Part shown: in pieces, positions 1 through 5,300 of the stretch | Layout of the letters: every line of letters begins with the position of its first letter | Position numbering within the stretch: position 1 is the stretch's first letter | Notes under the pieces: generated by a model | The model's input: the letters and a program-made list of their open reading frames with translations, nothing else | Database searches by the model: none | Told to the model about the DNA's origin: nothing | Assembly: GCA_024275165.1 (NCBI GenBank) | Contig: JAJRZQ010000022.1 | Span: 1 to 5,307, forward strand | Length of the DNA: 5,307 nucleotides | Direction of reading: 5' to 3' | From: a bacterium | Lineage (GTDB): Bacteria > SAR324 > XYD2-FULL-50-16 | Made by a program: the position numbers and the translations under genes

Positions 1-986
1 AAAAAACCGGGTTCATCGTCCGTACCGTAGCGGCAGGGCGCAGTGAAGACGAATTCAAAAGCGATATCGAATACCTCAATAACACCTGGATCGAGGTCGA
101 ACGCCGCTTAAAAACCTACCGCAGCCCCGCCATTTTGCACGAGGATCACAATCTCACCGCCCGCACCCTGCGCGATATGCTCTCTAAGGATGTAGACTCC
201 TTGATCATTGATGACCCAACCGAATACGAGCGCTTAAAAAAGTACCTTGACCAATATCTACCCAAATACAGCCCGATCCTCAAACTATTCAAGAAAAAAG
301 CCGTGCTTTTTGATTATTACGGGATCAGTTTAGAGATCGACCGCGGATTAAACCGTAAGGTTTGGCTCAAATCCGGGGGATATCTGGTCATTGACCAAAC
401 CGAGGCCTTATGCGCCATTGATGTCAATACCGGTAGCTTTACCGGGGTTTCCAACCATGAAGATACCATCTTGACCACCAACCTCGAATCCGCGGTGGAG
501 ATCGTACATCAATTAAAATTACGCGACTTAGGCGGGATTATCATCATTGATTTTATCGACATGGAGTCGGCTGAAAACCGCGGCAAGGTTTATAACCTCT
601 TAAAAGAAGAACTGCGCAAGGATAAGGCGCGCACCAAATGCCTCCCCATTAGCGAGATGGGCTTAGTCGAAATGACCCGCAAACGAAACCGAGAAAACCT
701 AGACCGCTTTTTACGCCAGTCTTGCCCGTACTGCGAAGGCCGCGCGAGGATTAAATCCCCGGCGACGACCACCTATGATATCTTTCGCGAGGTGCAACGA
801 CTGGTCAACGAACCTAGTTGCCCGGAAAACCTACTCTTAGGGGTGCATCCCGATATTGCCGAATATTTAGAGATCGAAGAAATCGACACCTTTAAAGCCA
901 TGGAACGCCTGATCAAGGGAAATATTTCCCTGCAGACTTCCGAAAAATATCATCATGAGCAATTCGAGCTCTTTGAGATGGGGTAA
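1..986 (+). CDS. rng: Ribonuclease G (RNase E/G family), 5' end missing
   Basis: This is a single-strand-specific, 5'-end-dependent endoribonuclease that acts in the cytoplasm on rRNA precursors and mRNA. The reading frame is open from the left edge (first whole codon at base 3), so 327 residues are visible and the N-terminal S1 domain lies outside. Visible residues 3-12 (GFIVRTVAAG) match the 5'-monophosphate sensor; R7 and T8 correspond to E. coli RNase E R169/T170. The DNase I-like catalytic subdomain is intact: D140 and N142 in AIDVNTG and D183 in IDFIDM correspond to RNase E D303, N305 and D346, which bind Mg. The Zn-link CPYC follows (C241, C244). About 80 residues come after the Zn-link and there is no long disordered RNase E tail, which favours RNase G. 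An internal TTG at 135 is not the start, because conserved family sequence continues upstream of it. It leads the operon with rluD and cheX. Confidence 0.95.
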   Translation, partial: KTGFIVRTVAAGRSEDEFKSDIEYLNNTWIEVERRLKTYRSPAILHEDHNLTARTLRDMLSKDVDSLIIDDPTEYERLKKYLDQYLPKYSPILKLFKKKAVLFDYYGISLEIDRGLNRKVWLKSGGYLVIDQTEALCAIDVNTGSFTGVSNHEDTILTTNLESAVEIVHQLKLRDLGGIIIIDFIDMESAENRGKVYNLLKEELRKDKARTKCLPISEMGLVEMTRKRNRENLDRFLRQSCPYCEGRARIKSPATTTYDIFREVQRLVNEPSCPENLLLGVHPDIAEYLEIEEIDTFKAMERLIKGNISLQTSEKYHHEQFELFEMG

Positions 987-989
987 GGG
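985..989 (+). promoter_or_regulatory. Ribosome binding site supporting the TTG start of rluD
   Basis: AAGGG overlaps the rng stop codon and sits five bases before the TTG at 995. No ATG, GTG or TTG lies between the in-frame stop at 974-976 and 995. The S4 domain (RLDLFLKEV) starts only ten codons later, so this TTG is the most plausible start. Ribosomes finishing rng would arrive at this site, so translational coupling is likely. Confidence 0.55.
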
Positions 990-994
990 CAGCT

Positions 995-1930
995 TTGCGA
1001 CGGATACCCGATCAACCCTGGCCAAGGTTGGATCTGTTTTTAAAAGAGGTGGAGCAAGTTGGAAGTCGTTCTCAGGCGCAACGGCTGATTAAAGAGGGCC
1101 GGGTGCAAGTACAGGGGGTCGAAACCCCCTCAACCAAAACCCCTCTCAGCCCGGGCCAAGAGGTTAGGATTCAGTTGTGGGAGACCGCCTTAAAGTTGGT
1201 TCCCACCTCGGGCAAAGTACCTATCCTCTTTGAAGATCAATATCTTTTAGTTGTCAATAAACCTCGAGGAATGGTAGTACATCCCTCAGCAGGGCATGAA
1301 TCAGATAGCCTCGCCAATATTTTATTGGCCCATTGCCAACTCTCTGACGCATACCCTACCAGGCCCGGTATTGTGCACCGTTTGGATAAGGATACCTCGG
1401 GGTTGATTGTGATTGCCAAAACCAATGCGGCCCACCAAGCCTTGGCAAAGCAGTTTTACGAAAAAACCAATAAAAGGCTTTATCTCGCCTTGTGCTGGGG
1501 CCTGTTGGAGCAGCGTATCGGCAAGGTGAATGCCCCTTTGGGAAGGCACCCCTCGAACCGAAAAAAGAGAGGGATCATCGCCCAAGGCAAAGCCGCGGTA
1601 ACCCACTGGAAAGTGGTCGAGACCTTTCCCGGGTTAAGCCTGATCGAGTGCCGCTTAGAAACCGGGCGCACCCATCAGGTGAGAGCGCATTTAAGTCACC
1701 TCGGTCACTCCTTAATCGGCGACCCGCTTTATGGAAGGCAAAGAGACTTAACCCACTTGCTCGGGGCTGAACTCGCCGGCCGATTAAAAAAATTTTCCGG
1801 GCAGGCATTGCATGCCTCGGTTTTAGGCTTTAGACATCCAGAAACAAATGACTGGATGGAATTTAACATAGATCTACCCCTTGACATGGCCGATCTAATT
1901 TCTAGGTTGAGAAATACAAAAGCACTATGA
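995..1930 (+). CDS. rluD: RluA-family 23S rRNA pseudouridine synthase, RluD type
   Basis: This enzyme isomerises specific uridines in rRNA to pseudouridine; E. coli RluD acts on helix 69 of 23S rRNA (U1911, U1915, U1917). The protein has 311 residues, close to the 326 of E. coli RluD. An N-terminal S4 RNA-binding domain covers roughly residues 11-63. The catalytic domain follows, with the entry motif VVNKPRGMVVHPSAGH (86-101), the active-site motif HRLDKDTSG with the nucleophilic aspartate D131, the RLYLAL tyrosine motif (161-166), and the C-terminal RTHQVRAHL and GDPLYG motifs (225-247). All key residues are present. The start is a TTG eight bases after rng, with AAGGG in front. The RluC and RluA relatives share these motifs, so the exact target uridines are inferred from the overall RluD-like pattern. 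Confidence 0.92.
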   Translation: MRRIPDQPWPRLDLFLKEVEQVGSRSQAQRLIKEGRVQVQGVETPSTKTPLSPGQEVRIQLWETALKLVPTSGKVPILFEDQYLLVVNKPRGMVVHPSAGHESDSLANILLAHCQLSDAYPTRPGIVHRLDKDTSGLIVIAKTNAAHQALAKQFYEKTNKRLYLALCWGLLEQRIGKVNAPLGRHPSNRKKRGIIAQGKAAVTHWKVVETFPGLSLIECRLETGRTHQVRAHLSHLGHSLIGDPLYGRQRDLTHLLGAELAGRLKKFSGQALHASVLGFRHPETNDWMEFNIDLPLDMADLISRLRNTKAL

Positions 1931-2412
1931 AAGTTGAATACATCAACCCCTTCATCCTGGCGACCCGCAAGGTGTTGAGCACCATGGCTTTTGTGGACTC
2001 CAAACCCAGCAAGCCTTATCTGAAACCAGAAGACAACCAACAAGCTTTGGGGGTGATCTCTGCGGTGATTGAGCTCTCTGGCGAATCCAAGGGAAGCATT
2101 GCGGTTAGCTTTTCAAAAAACTGTATTTTAGATGTAGCCAGTCAGATGTTTGGCGATCAATACACCGAATTAAACGAAGAAGTAATTGATATTGTAGGTG
2201 AATTGGTCAACATGATCAGTGGTGAGGCCCGGCGCGAATTGGCCAAGCTGGGGTTTCATTTTTCTGCCGGCATCCCCATTACATTTAAAGGGGAAGGGCA
2301 CGAAATGAAACACTTTGTACAGGCCCGAATCATTGTCATCCCCTTTGAAACCAAAAGCGGCCAATACTTTATCGAAGCCTGCTTCGACTCTAAAAAATTC
2401 TTAGAAGGCTAA
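1927..2412 (+). CDS. cheX: CheX-type chemotaxis phosphatase
   Basis: This is a small cytoplasmic protein of the CheC/CheX/FliY group; CheX dephosphorylates CheY-P and so resets the flagellar motor signal. It has 161 residues, normal for the family. The N-terminal MKVEYINPFILATRKVLSTM is a typical CheX start. The diagnostic active-site helix is DIVGELVNMISGEARREL (88-105), with the catalytic pair E92 and N95 (ExxN). Only one such helix is present, as expected for CheX rather than CheC. The ATG overlaps the rluD stop as ATGA and the site in front has no strong Shine-Dalgarno sequence, so translation probably depends on coupling with rluD. It has no che or fli neighbour inside the window. Some single CheX-domain proteins act on other response regulators, so the partner is inferred. 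Confidence 0.88.
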   Translation: MKVEYINPFILATRKVLSTMAFVDSKPSKPYLKPEDNQQALGVISAVIELSGESKGSIAVSFSKNCILDVASQMFGDQYTELNEEVIDIVGELVNMISGEARRELAKLGFHFSAGIPITFKGEGHEMKHFVQARIIVIPFETKSGQYFIEACFDSKKFLEG

Positions 2413-2419
2413 GCCTTTT
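2403..2419 (+). terminator. Small hairpin spanning the cheX stop codon
   Basis: AGAAGGC (2403-2409) can pair with GCCTTTT (2413-2419), including one G·U pair. The loop is TAA, which is the cheX stop codon itself. The T-run lies inside the stem and is followed by A residues, so it is at best a weak intrinsic terminator on the plus strand. Confidence 0.25.
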
Positions 2420-2437
2420 AAAAATTCGACTCAAGAT

Positions 2438-2453
2438 GCCCCCTGCCGGGGGC
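2438..2453 (+). terminator. GC-rich hairpin downstream of cheX, no T-tract
   Basis: GCCCCC (2438-2443) and GGGGGC (2448-2453) form a perfect 6-bp stem around the loop TGCC. No run of T follows on either strand, so it does not meet the usual form of an intrinsic terminator. It may act as a 3' end protecting structure or assist termination by another route. It lies 26 bases after the cheX stop. Confidence 0.3.
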
Positions 2454-2720
2454 CACTCGCTTCACCATCCCCATACCCACCTTACGCAAATCCAAGTTTT
2501 AACCCTGCAAAGACAGGTTCAGTCTCCAGCCCCAAAAAAATTTATCCTTTTAGGCTATTGTATCTAAAAAACCCAAGAATATGGTTGATTTTACTCTTTT
2601 AGATCCGTTCCTTATCTCTTTTTTCTCGCTCGATTCCCGCCTCAAATTAATTCCCTGAATCACGGACTTCAACCTCCTTAAAGCCTTTCATTTCGCTTTT
2701 AATTCCTCAGAATTTTTGGC

Positions 2721-2759
2721 GTAAATAGTAGTTAAATAAAATTATTAAATAATATTTAC
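2721..2759. repeat. AT-rich inverted repeat
   Basis: GTAAATA (2721-2727) is exactly complementary to TATTTAC (2753-2759). The interior is almost purely A and T and is itself partly self-complementary. It lies about 145 bp upstream of the lipoprotein ATG, in front of the promoter-like hexamers, so it could be a regulator site or an easily melted upstream element. No known operator was recognised. Confidence 0.35.
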
Positions 2760-2765
2760 CCAGCT

Positions 2766-2810
2766 TTGACCCCTGTTTTTTCTAGCTTGGATGAAAAAGA
2801 GAATTATACT
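2766..2810 (+). promoter_or_regulatory. Weak sigma-70-like promoter hexamers for the lipoprotein gene
   Basis: TTGACC at 2766-2771 matches a -35 box well but has only a poor -10 (GATGAA, 2790-2795) at a suitable distance. TATACT at 2805-2810 matches a -10 box well but lacks a good -35. A promoter is expected here because the gene follows a long non-coding stretch, but neither pairing is strong and the real site cannot be fixed by eye. Confidence 0.22.
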
Positions 2811-2845
2811 GAGTTTAAAATTTATAGTGCCTATAGGGCAACGAA

Positions 2846-2878
2846 TTTCAACCTAAGTTGAAAATCAACCTTTTTTTT
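2846..2878 (+). promoter_or_regulatory. Attenuator-like leader: two competing hairpins and a T8 run
   Basis: TTTCAAC (2846-2852) pairs exactly with GTTGAAA (2857-2863) around the loop CTAA. The right arm can instead pair as GTTGA (2857-2861) with TCAAC (2865-2869) around AAA; this second hairpin is followed after one C by eight T residues (2871-2878). The two folds exclude each other, as in a terminator/antiterminator pair. The stems are short (7 and 5 bp) and AT-rich, so the second is a feeble terminator. A simpler reading is an 18-bp operator palindrome at 2846-2863. Confidence 0.25.
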
Positions 2879-2890
2879 AGCCCAAAAATT

Positions 2891-2896
2891 GGAGAA
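2891..2896 (+). promoter_or_regulatory. Ribosome binding site fixing the lipoprotein start
   Basis: GGAGAA lies with eight bases between GGAG and the ATG at 2903, an optimal spacing. The longer frame starting with TTG at 2858 has no comparable site and would put 15 extra residues before the signal peptide, so the ATG is preferred. Confidence 0.8.
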
Positions 2897-2902
2897 TTAC
2901 AG

Positions 2903-4786
2903 ATGAAAACACAAAACAAGATCTATCGGTTTCTTGCCCCAATCGGGCTAACCCTATTATTAATGTTGGGGCTTATATCTTGTAAGCCAGCTACGAATGA
3001 AGACGCAGGAATCACTCCGCTCTCTGTTCAAAGCAGCGAAAAATCCATGCGCAGCTTTCAGTTTACCTCGGCAAAAAATTCAAACTTGAATGAAGATATA
3101 GTCGCGGTCATTGAGGGTTCCCAGATCACCGCAACCCTTCCCGTCAGCGGAGACCCAACAAACCTGATCGCTACCTTTATTGCCAGCGATAAATCCAAGG
3201 TTCAAGTCAATAGTCTGGCCCAAGAAAGCGGGGTGACGGCTCAAGATTTTTCTAAAGCAATAACCTATAGGGTTATCGCTGAAGACGGCAGTATCGCGGA
3301 TTATGAGGTCACCGTTACGGTTGCGTCCGCTACAGCAAAGGAACTGAGTGCTTTTCGTTTCCTTAAAACCGACAATCCGGGTCTGGCCGCCGATGTAACT
3401 GGAGTAATCAGCGGAACCAACATCAGTCTCAACCTGCCCTTTGGCACCACCGTAACCGCCTTGGTGGCCAGCTTCAGCACTACGGGCCAGAAAGTTCAGG
3501 TCGGCACGACAGCCCAAACCAGCCAAAGCACGGCCAACGACTTCACCAACCCCGTGACCTATAGGGTGACAGCGGAAGACGGCACTGTGCAAGATTACCT
3601 GGTAACCGTGACCCTAGCCCTTGCCAGTTCCAAAGAGTTGACCTCCTTTCAGTTTTTGGCGACCACAAATGCCCAGCTTTCCGCCGATGTGACGGGAGTG
3701 ATTGACCAAGCTAAGCTGAAGATTCAACTCAATTCCCATATCCGCACCAACCCCACGGCCTTGATTGCCAGTTTTACCACTACCGGGAGTAATGTACAAA
3801 TCGCCGCCGCCGCCCAAACCAGCGGCAGCACGGCCAATGATTTCACCAGCCCGATCACCTATACGGTTACGGCGGCAGATGGCAGCAGTCAAAATTATAG
3901 CGTTACGGTGGGCTTAACTCTCAACCCCATTCCCGATACGGGGCAGGTAACAGGTTATACGGCTACCTTAGGGGAAGATAACGACTACAACACCAGCAAC
4001 CAGCAGAGCTACACTGTCAATGGTGATGGCACGGTAACCGATAATGTGACCAAGCTGGTCTGGCAACAATGTTCCGCCGGCTTAAGCGGGGCCGGTTGCG
4101 CCACCGGTACGGGCGCGATCTACACCTCTGCAAACGCCTTGACCTATTGCAGTGGAAATACGCCGGGCCTGCCCGGTACAGGTTGGCGACTCCCGACTAA
4201 GACCGAGCTAGCTTGGATTGTAGATAGTGAACCTGCCGCAGGAACTACAATCAATGCCAAGACCTTCCCCTCCACGGTCGCGGGCACATATTGGGCGAGT
4301 ACTACCTATGCGCTAAATACCGCAAACACATGGAGCGTGTACTTTAGCAATGGCATGGTCAACAGCCTCACTCAAGCCGCCAGCCTTTATGTCCGTTGTG
4401 TTCGAGGTTCAGCCGCTCCAACCCCAAACTTGGTGGATAACGGAGACCAAACGATCACCGATACTGCCCGCAGCCTAACCTGGGACAAAAGAGAAACGAC
4501 CATCATGGCCTGGGATGCTGCCTTAACCTATTGCGAGACCTCGGCTCATGCCGGACAAACGGATTGGCGATTGCCCAATCGAAATGAATTGGCATCTCTG
4601 GTGGATAATACGATTACCACCACCCCTTTGATCAATGCCGCCTTCTCCAATGCGGTGGCCAGCTTCTATTGGACGAGCACTACCTATGCGCCGAATACCG
4701 CGAACGCGTGGAGTGTGGGGTTTGGCAACGGCAATATCAGTAACGGCGGTAAGGCCGGCAACTCTTATGTTCGTTGTGTCCGCTGA
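2903..4786 (+). CDS. Surface lipoprotein: three Ig-like repeats plus two DUF1566/Lcl lectin-like domains
   Basis: The product has 627 residues. Residues 1-27 form a lipoprotein signal peptide: basic start, hydrophobic LAPIGLTLLLMLGLI, lipobox LISC with lipidated C27. Three tandem beta-rich repeats follow at about 49-140, 147-239 and 244-337. Each has the pattern F-x-F ... L ... V-x-G-V-I ... L-I-A-x-F ... A-Q-x-S-x-x-T-A-x-D-F ... T-Y-x-V-x-A-x-D-G ... Y-x-V-T-V, resembling DUF5018-type Ig-like domains (name from memory). Two DUF1566 (Lcl C-terminal) domains span about 367-502 and 509-627, each with D-x-x-x-x-L-x-W, W-R-L-P and a terminal Y-V-R-C-V-R; the second ends exactly at the stop. The fold group is C-type-lectin-like and often serves as the display scaffold of diversity-generating retroelements. 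Likely role: anchored stalk presenting ligand-binding heads at the cell surface. Ligand unknown. Confidence 0.85.
   Translation: MKTQNKIYRFLAPIGLTLLLMLGLISCKPATNEDAGITPLSVQSSEKSMRSFQFTSAKNSNLNEDIVAVIEGSQITATLPVSGDPTNLIATFIASDKSKVQVNSLAQESGVTAQDFSKAITYRVIAEDGSIADYEVTVTVASATAKELSAFRFLKTDNPGLAADVTGVISGTNISLNLPFGTTVTALVASFSTTGQKVQVGTTAQTSQSTANDFTNPVTYRVTAEDGTVQDYLVTVTLALASSKELTSFQFLATTNAQLSADVTGVIDQAKLKIQLNSHIRTNPTALIASFTTTGSNVQIAAAAQTSGSTANDFTSPITYTVTAADGSSQNYSVTVGLTLNPIPDTGQVTGYTATLGEDNDYNTSNQQSYTVNGDGTVTDNVTKLVWQQCSAGLSGAGCATGTGAIYTSANALTYCSGNTPGLPGTGWRLPTKTELAWIVDSEPAAGTTINAKTFPSTVAGTYWASTTYALNTANTWSVYFSNGMVNSLTQAASLYVRCVRGSAAPTPNLVDNGDQTITDTARSLTWDKRETTIMAWDAALTYCETSAHAGQTDWRLPNRNELASLVDNTITTTPLINAAFSNAVASFYWTSTTYAPNTANAWSVGFGNGNISNGGKAGNSYVRCVR
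3047..3913 (+). repeat. Three tandem Ig-like repeat units inside the lipoprotein gene
   Basis: The units cover about 3047-3322, 3341-3619 and 3632-3913, each near 92 codons. Units 2 and 3 are the most alike, including at DNA level: both carry GCCCAAACCAGC followed by AGCACGGCCAA and then an ACCTATA segment near the unit end. Unit 1 is more diverged. This points to a recent duplication of unit 2 or 3. The array probably makes a rigid stalk between the lipid anchor and the two DUF1566 heads. Confidence 0.75.
4286..4405 (+). repeat. First copy of the 40-codon DUF1566 terminal segment (possible old VR)
   Basis: This segment encodes residues 462-501 and aligns without gaps to 4664-4783; 24 of 40 residues are identical. 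The anchors Y-W, S-T-T-Y-A, N-T-A-N, W-S-V, N-G and Y-V-R-C-V-R are shared, while the stretch between N-G and Y-V differs strongly. Silent third-base changes in the anchors show that the two copies were not both written recently from one template. It may be an older, fixed copy of the variable segment. Confidence 0.6.
4664..4786 (+). other. Candidate DGR variable region (VR) at the lipoprotein C-terminus
   Basis: The last 40 codons plus stop have the layout of known DGR targets: a C-type-lectin-like domain whose final segment carries scattered variable residues between fixed anchors and ends at the stop codon. Conserved W-S-V-x-F-x-N-G (603-610) and Y-V-R-C-V-R (622-627) frame the codons GGC AAC GGC AAT ATC AGT AAC GGC GGT AAG GCC (608 on) and then GGC AAC. 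Most read as AAC or AAT codons with A replaced at positions 1 and 2, which is what adenine-specific mutagenic retrohoming produces from an Asn-rich template. The lipoprotein setting matches Legionella LdtA and Treponema TvpA. No reverse transcriptase or template repeat is in the window, so the element that would supply it is not seen. Confidence 0.5.
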
Positions 4787-4801
4787 AAAGACATAGCCCT
4801 T

Positions 4802-4819
4802 CGATGATTTGAATCTTCG
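4802..4819 (+). other. Imperfect hairpin just downstream of the candidate VR
   Basis: CGATGAT (4802-4808) can pair with ATCTTCG (4813-4819), with one T-T mismatch and the loop TTGA. It begins 16 bases after the stop. In characterised DGRs a short hairpin with a four-base loop just 3' of the VR promotes retrohoming. This one is weaker because of the mismatch, and it also overlaps the edge of the FG-GAP remnant. Confidence 0.25.
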
Positions 4820-5127
4820 GCACTTGCGTTGCCATTGAGGGAAATAAGATTGTTGTGGGCGCCTCAGGGGAACACGGAGGAGTCGGGACCAATGCCGGAG
4901 CAGCCTACCTCTTTCAACGCTCCAGCGCAAGCTGGAGCCAACAGGGCAAGCTGCTCCCCGCGGGAAATATGGACTCCAATGATCTCTTTGGGTTCTCTGC
5001 GGGAATCAGCGGCAAAACCATCTTGATCGGAGCGGTATATGAAGCGTCCAATCAAACAACCATCACCACTACGACCAACGCCAACAATTTTGCTTCCAGT
5101 TCTGGTGCCGCTTATGTCTTTCATTAA
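4813..5127 (+). pseudogene. 3' remnant of an FG-GAP beta-propeller protein gene
   Basis: From 4813 the frame reads I-F-G-T-C-V-A-I-E-G-N-K-I-V-V-G-A-S, then G-T-N-A-G-A-A-Y-L-F-Q and, one blade later, L-F-G-F-S-A-G-I-S-G-K-T-I-L-I-G-A and S-G-A-A-Y-V-F-H before TAA. These are two FG-GAP blades, the integrin-alpha type propeller repeat seen in bacterial surface lipoproteins. A TGA at 4810-4812 closes the frame just upstream, and the only start-like codon (GTG 4855) falls inside the blade motif, so no complete protein is made. The adjacent frame holds D-D-L-N at 4803-4814 and could be the continuation across a one-base frameshift. The frame differs from that of the preceding lipoprotein. It looks like the natural C-terminus of a lost gene. 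Confidence 0.75.
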
Positions 5128-5147
5128 CCCCAGCCACCATGGCTTAA

Positions 5148-5174
5148 GGAAACTCTGAAAAACGCGGAGTTTCC
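5148..5174 (+). terminator. 10-bp hairpin after the FG-GAP remnant, no T-tract
   Basis: GGAAACTCTG (5148-5157) pairs with CGGAGTTTCC (5165-5174) with one T·G wobble, around an A-rich seven-base loop. It lies about 20 bases after the stop of the FG-GAP frame, where a terminator would be expected. The absence of a following T-run leaves its role open. Confidence 0.35.
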
Positions 5175-5176
5175 CA

Positions 5177-5196
5177 GCAAGGCAGAGATGCCTTGC
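5177..5196. other. Perfect 8-bp hairpin with GAGA tetraloop
   Basis: GCAAGGCA (5177-5184) and TGCCTTGC (5189-5196) are exact reverse complements around the loop GAGA, a GNRA-type tetraloop if transcribed. It lies two bases after the preceding 10-bp hairpin. An 8-bp stem with a four-base loop is also the form of the DGR retrohoming hairpin, but it sits about 390 bp from the candidate VR, too far for that role as known. Confidence 0.4.
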
Positions 5197-5284
5197 CCAA
5201 TCAAAAAGCGCGACTTATTGATTCGCGTTGGGATTGTGGATTTCATTCCCAACCGAAAAGACTAAAAAACTCGATGCGCCCCAA

Positions 5285-5300
5285 GGGCTGTAATCAGCCC
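5285..5300. other. GC-rich 6-bp hairpin at the right edge
   Basis: GGGCTG (5285-5290) pairs with CAGCCC (5295-5300) around TAAT. It is flanked by GCCCCAAGGGC on the left and GCCCGAAGGGC on the right, two nearly identical 11-base motifs that are each self-complementary at their ends. The structure may continue past the window. Confidence 0.3.

Larger units (their letters stand above)
2413..2902. other. AT-rich intergenic region between cheX and the lipoprotein gene
   Basis: No convincing gene is seen on either strand. The longest ATG reading frame noted (25 codons from 2581) has no ribosome site and no recognisable sequence. Base composition is clearly richer in A and T than the flanking genes, especially from 2700 to 2830. 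The stretch holds a GC hairpin near its left end, an AT-rich inverted repeat, weak promoter-like hexamers and a leader structure, all listed separately. Its length and content fit a promoter region that separates the housekeeping operon from an independently expressed surface-protein gene. Confidence 0.7.

Noticed and set aside
1881-1909. TTGACA resembling a -35 box in front of cheX
   Set aside because: It lies inside rluD and no -10-like hexamer occurs at a workable distance; coupling by ATGA explains cheX expression.
2581-2658. 25-codon ATG frame in the intergenic region
   Set aside because: No ribosome site, no recognisable sequence, and a length expected by chance.
2858-2902. Upstream TTG start adding 15 residues to the lipoprotein
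   Set aside because: No good ribosome site precedes it, whereas the ATG at 2903 has GGAGAA at ideal spacing and begins a standard lipoprotein signal peptide.
3080-3592. 170-codon open frame on the minus strand
   Set aside because: It lies opposite the Ig-like repeats, whose repeated codons keep the opposite frame open; the plus-strand protein has clear domain structure throughout.
4523-4930. 135-codon open frame on the minus strand
   Set aside because: It spans the complement of the DUF1566 end and the FG-GAP remnant, both explained on the plus strand, and shows no known motif.
5227-5253. GTTGGGA ... TCCCAAC as an integron attC site
   Set aside because: attC needs RYYYAAC first and GTTRRRY last; here the order is reversed and the terminal bases do not fit, so it is treated as a plain inverted repeat.
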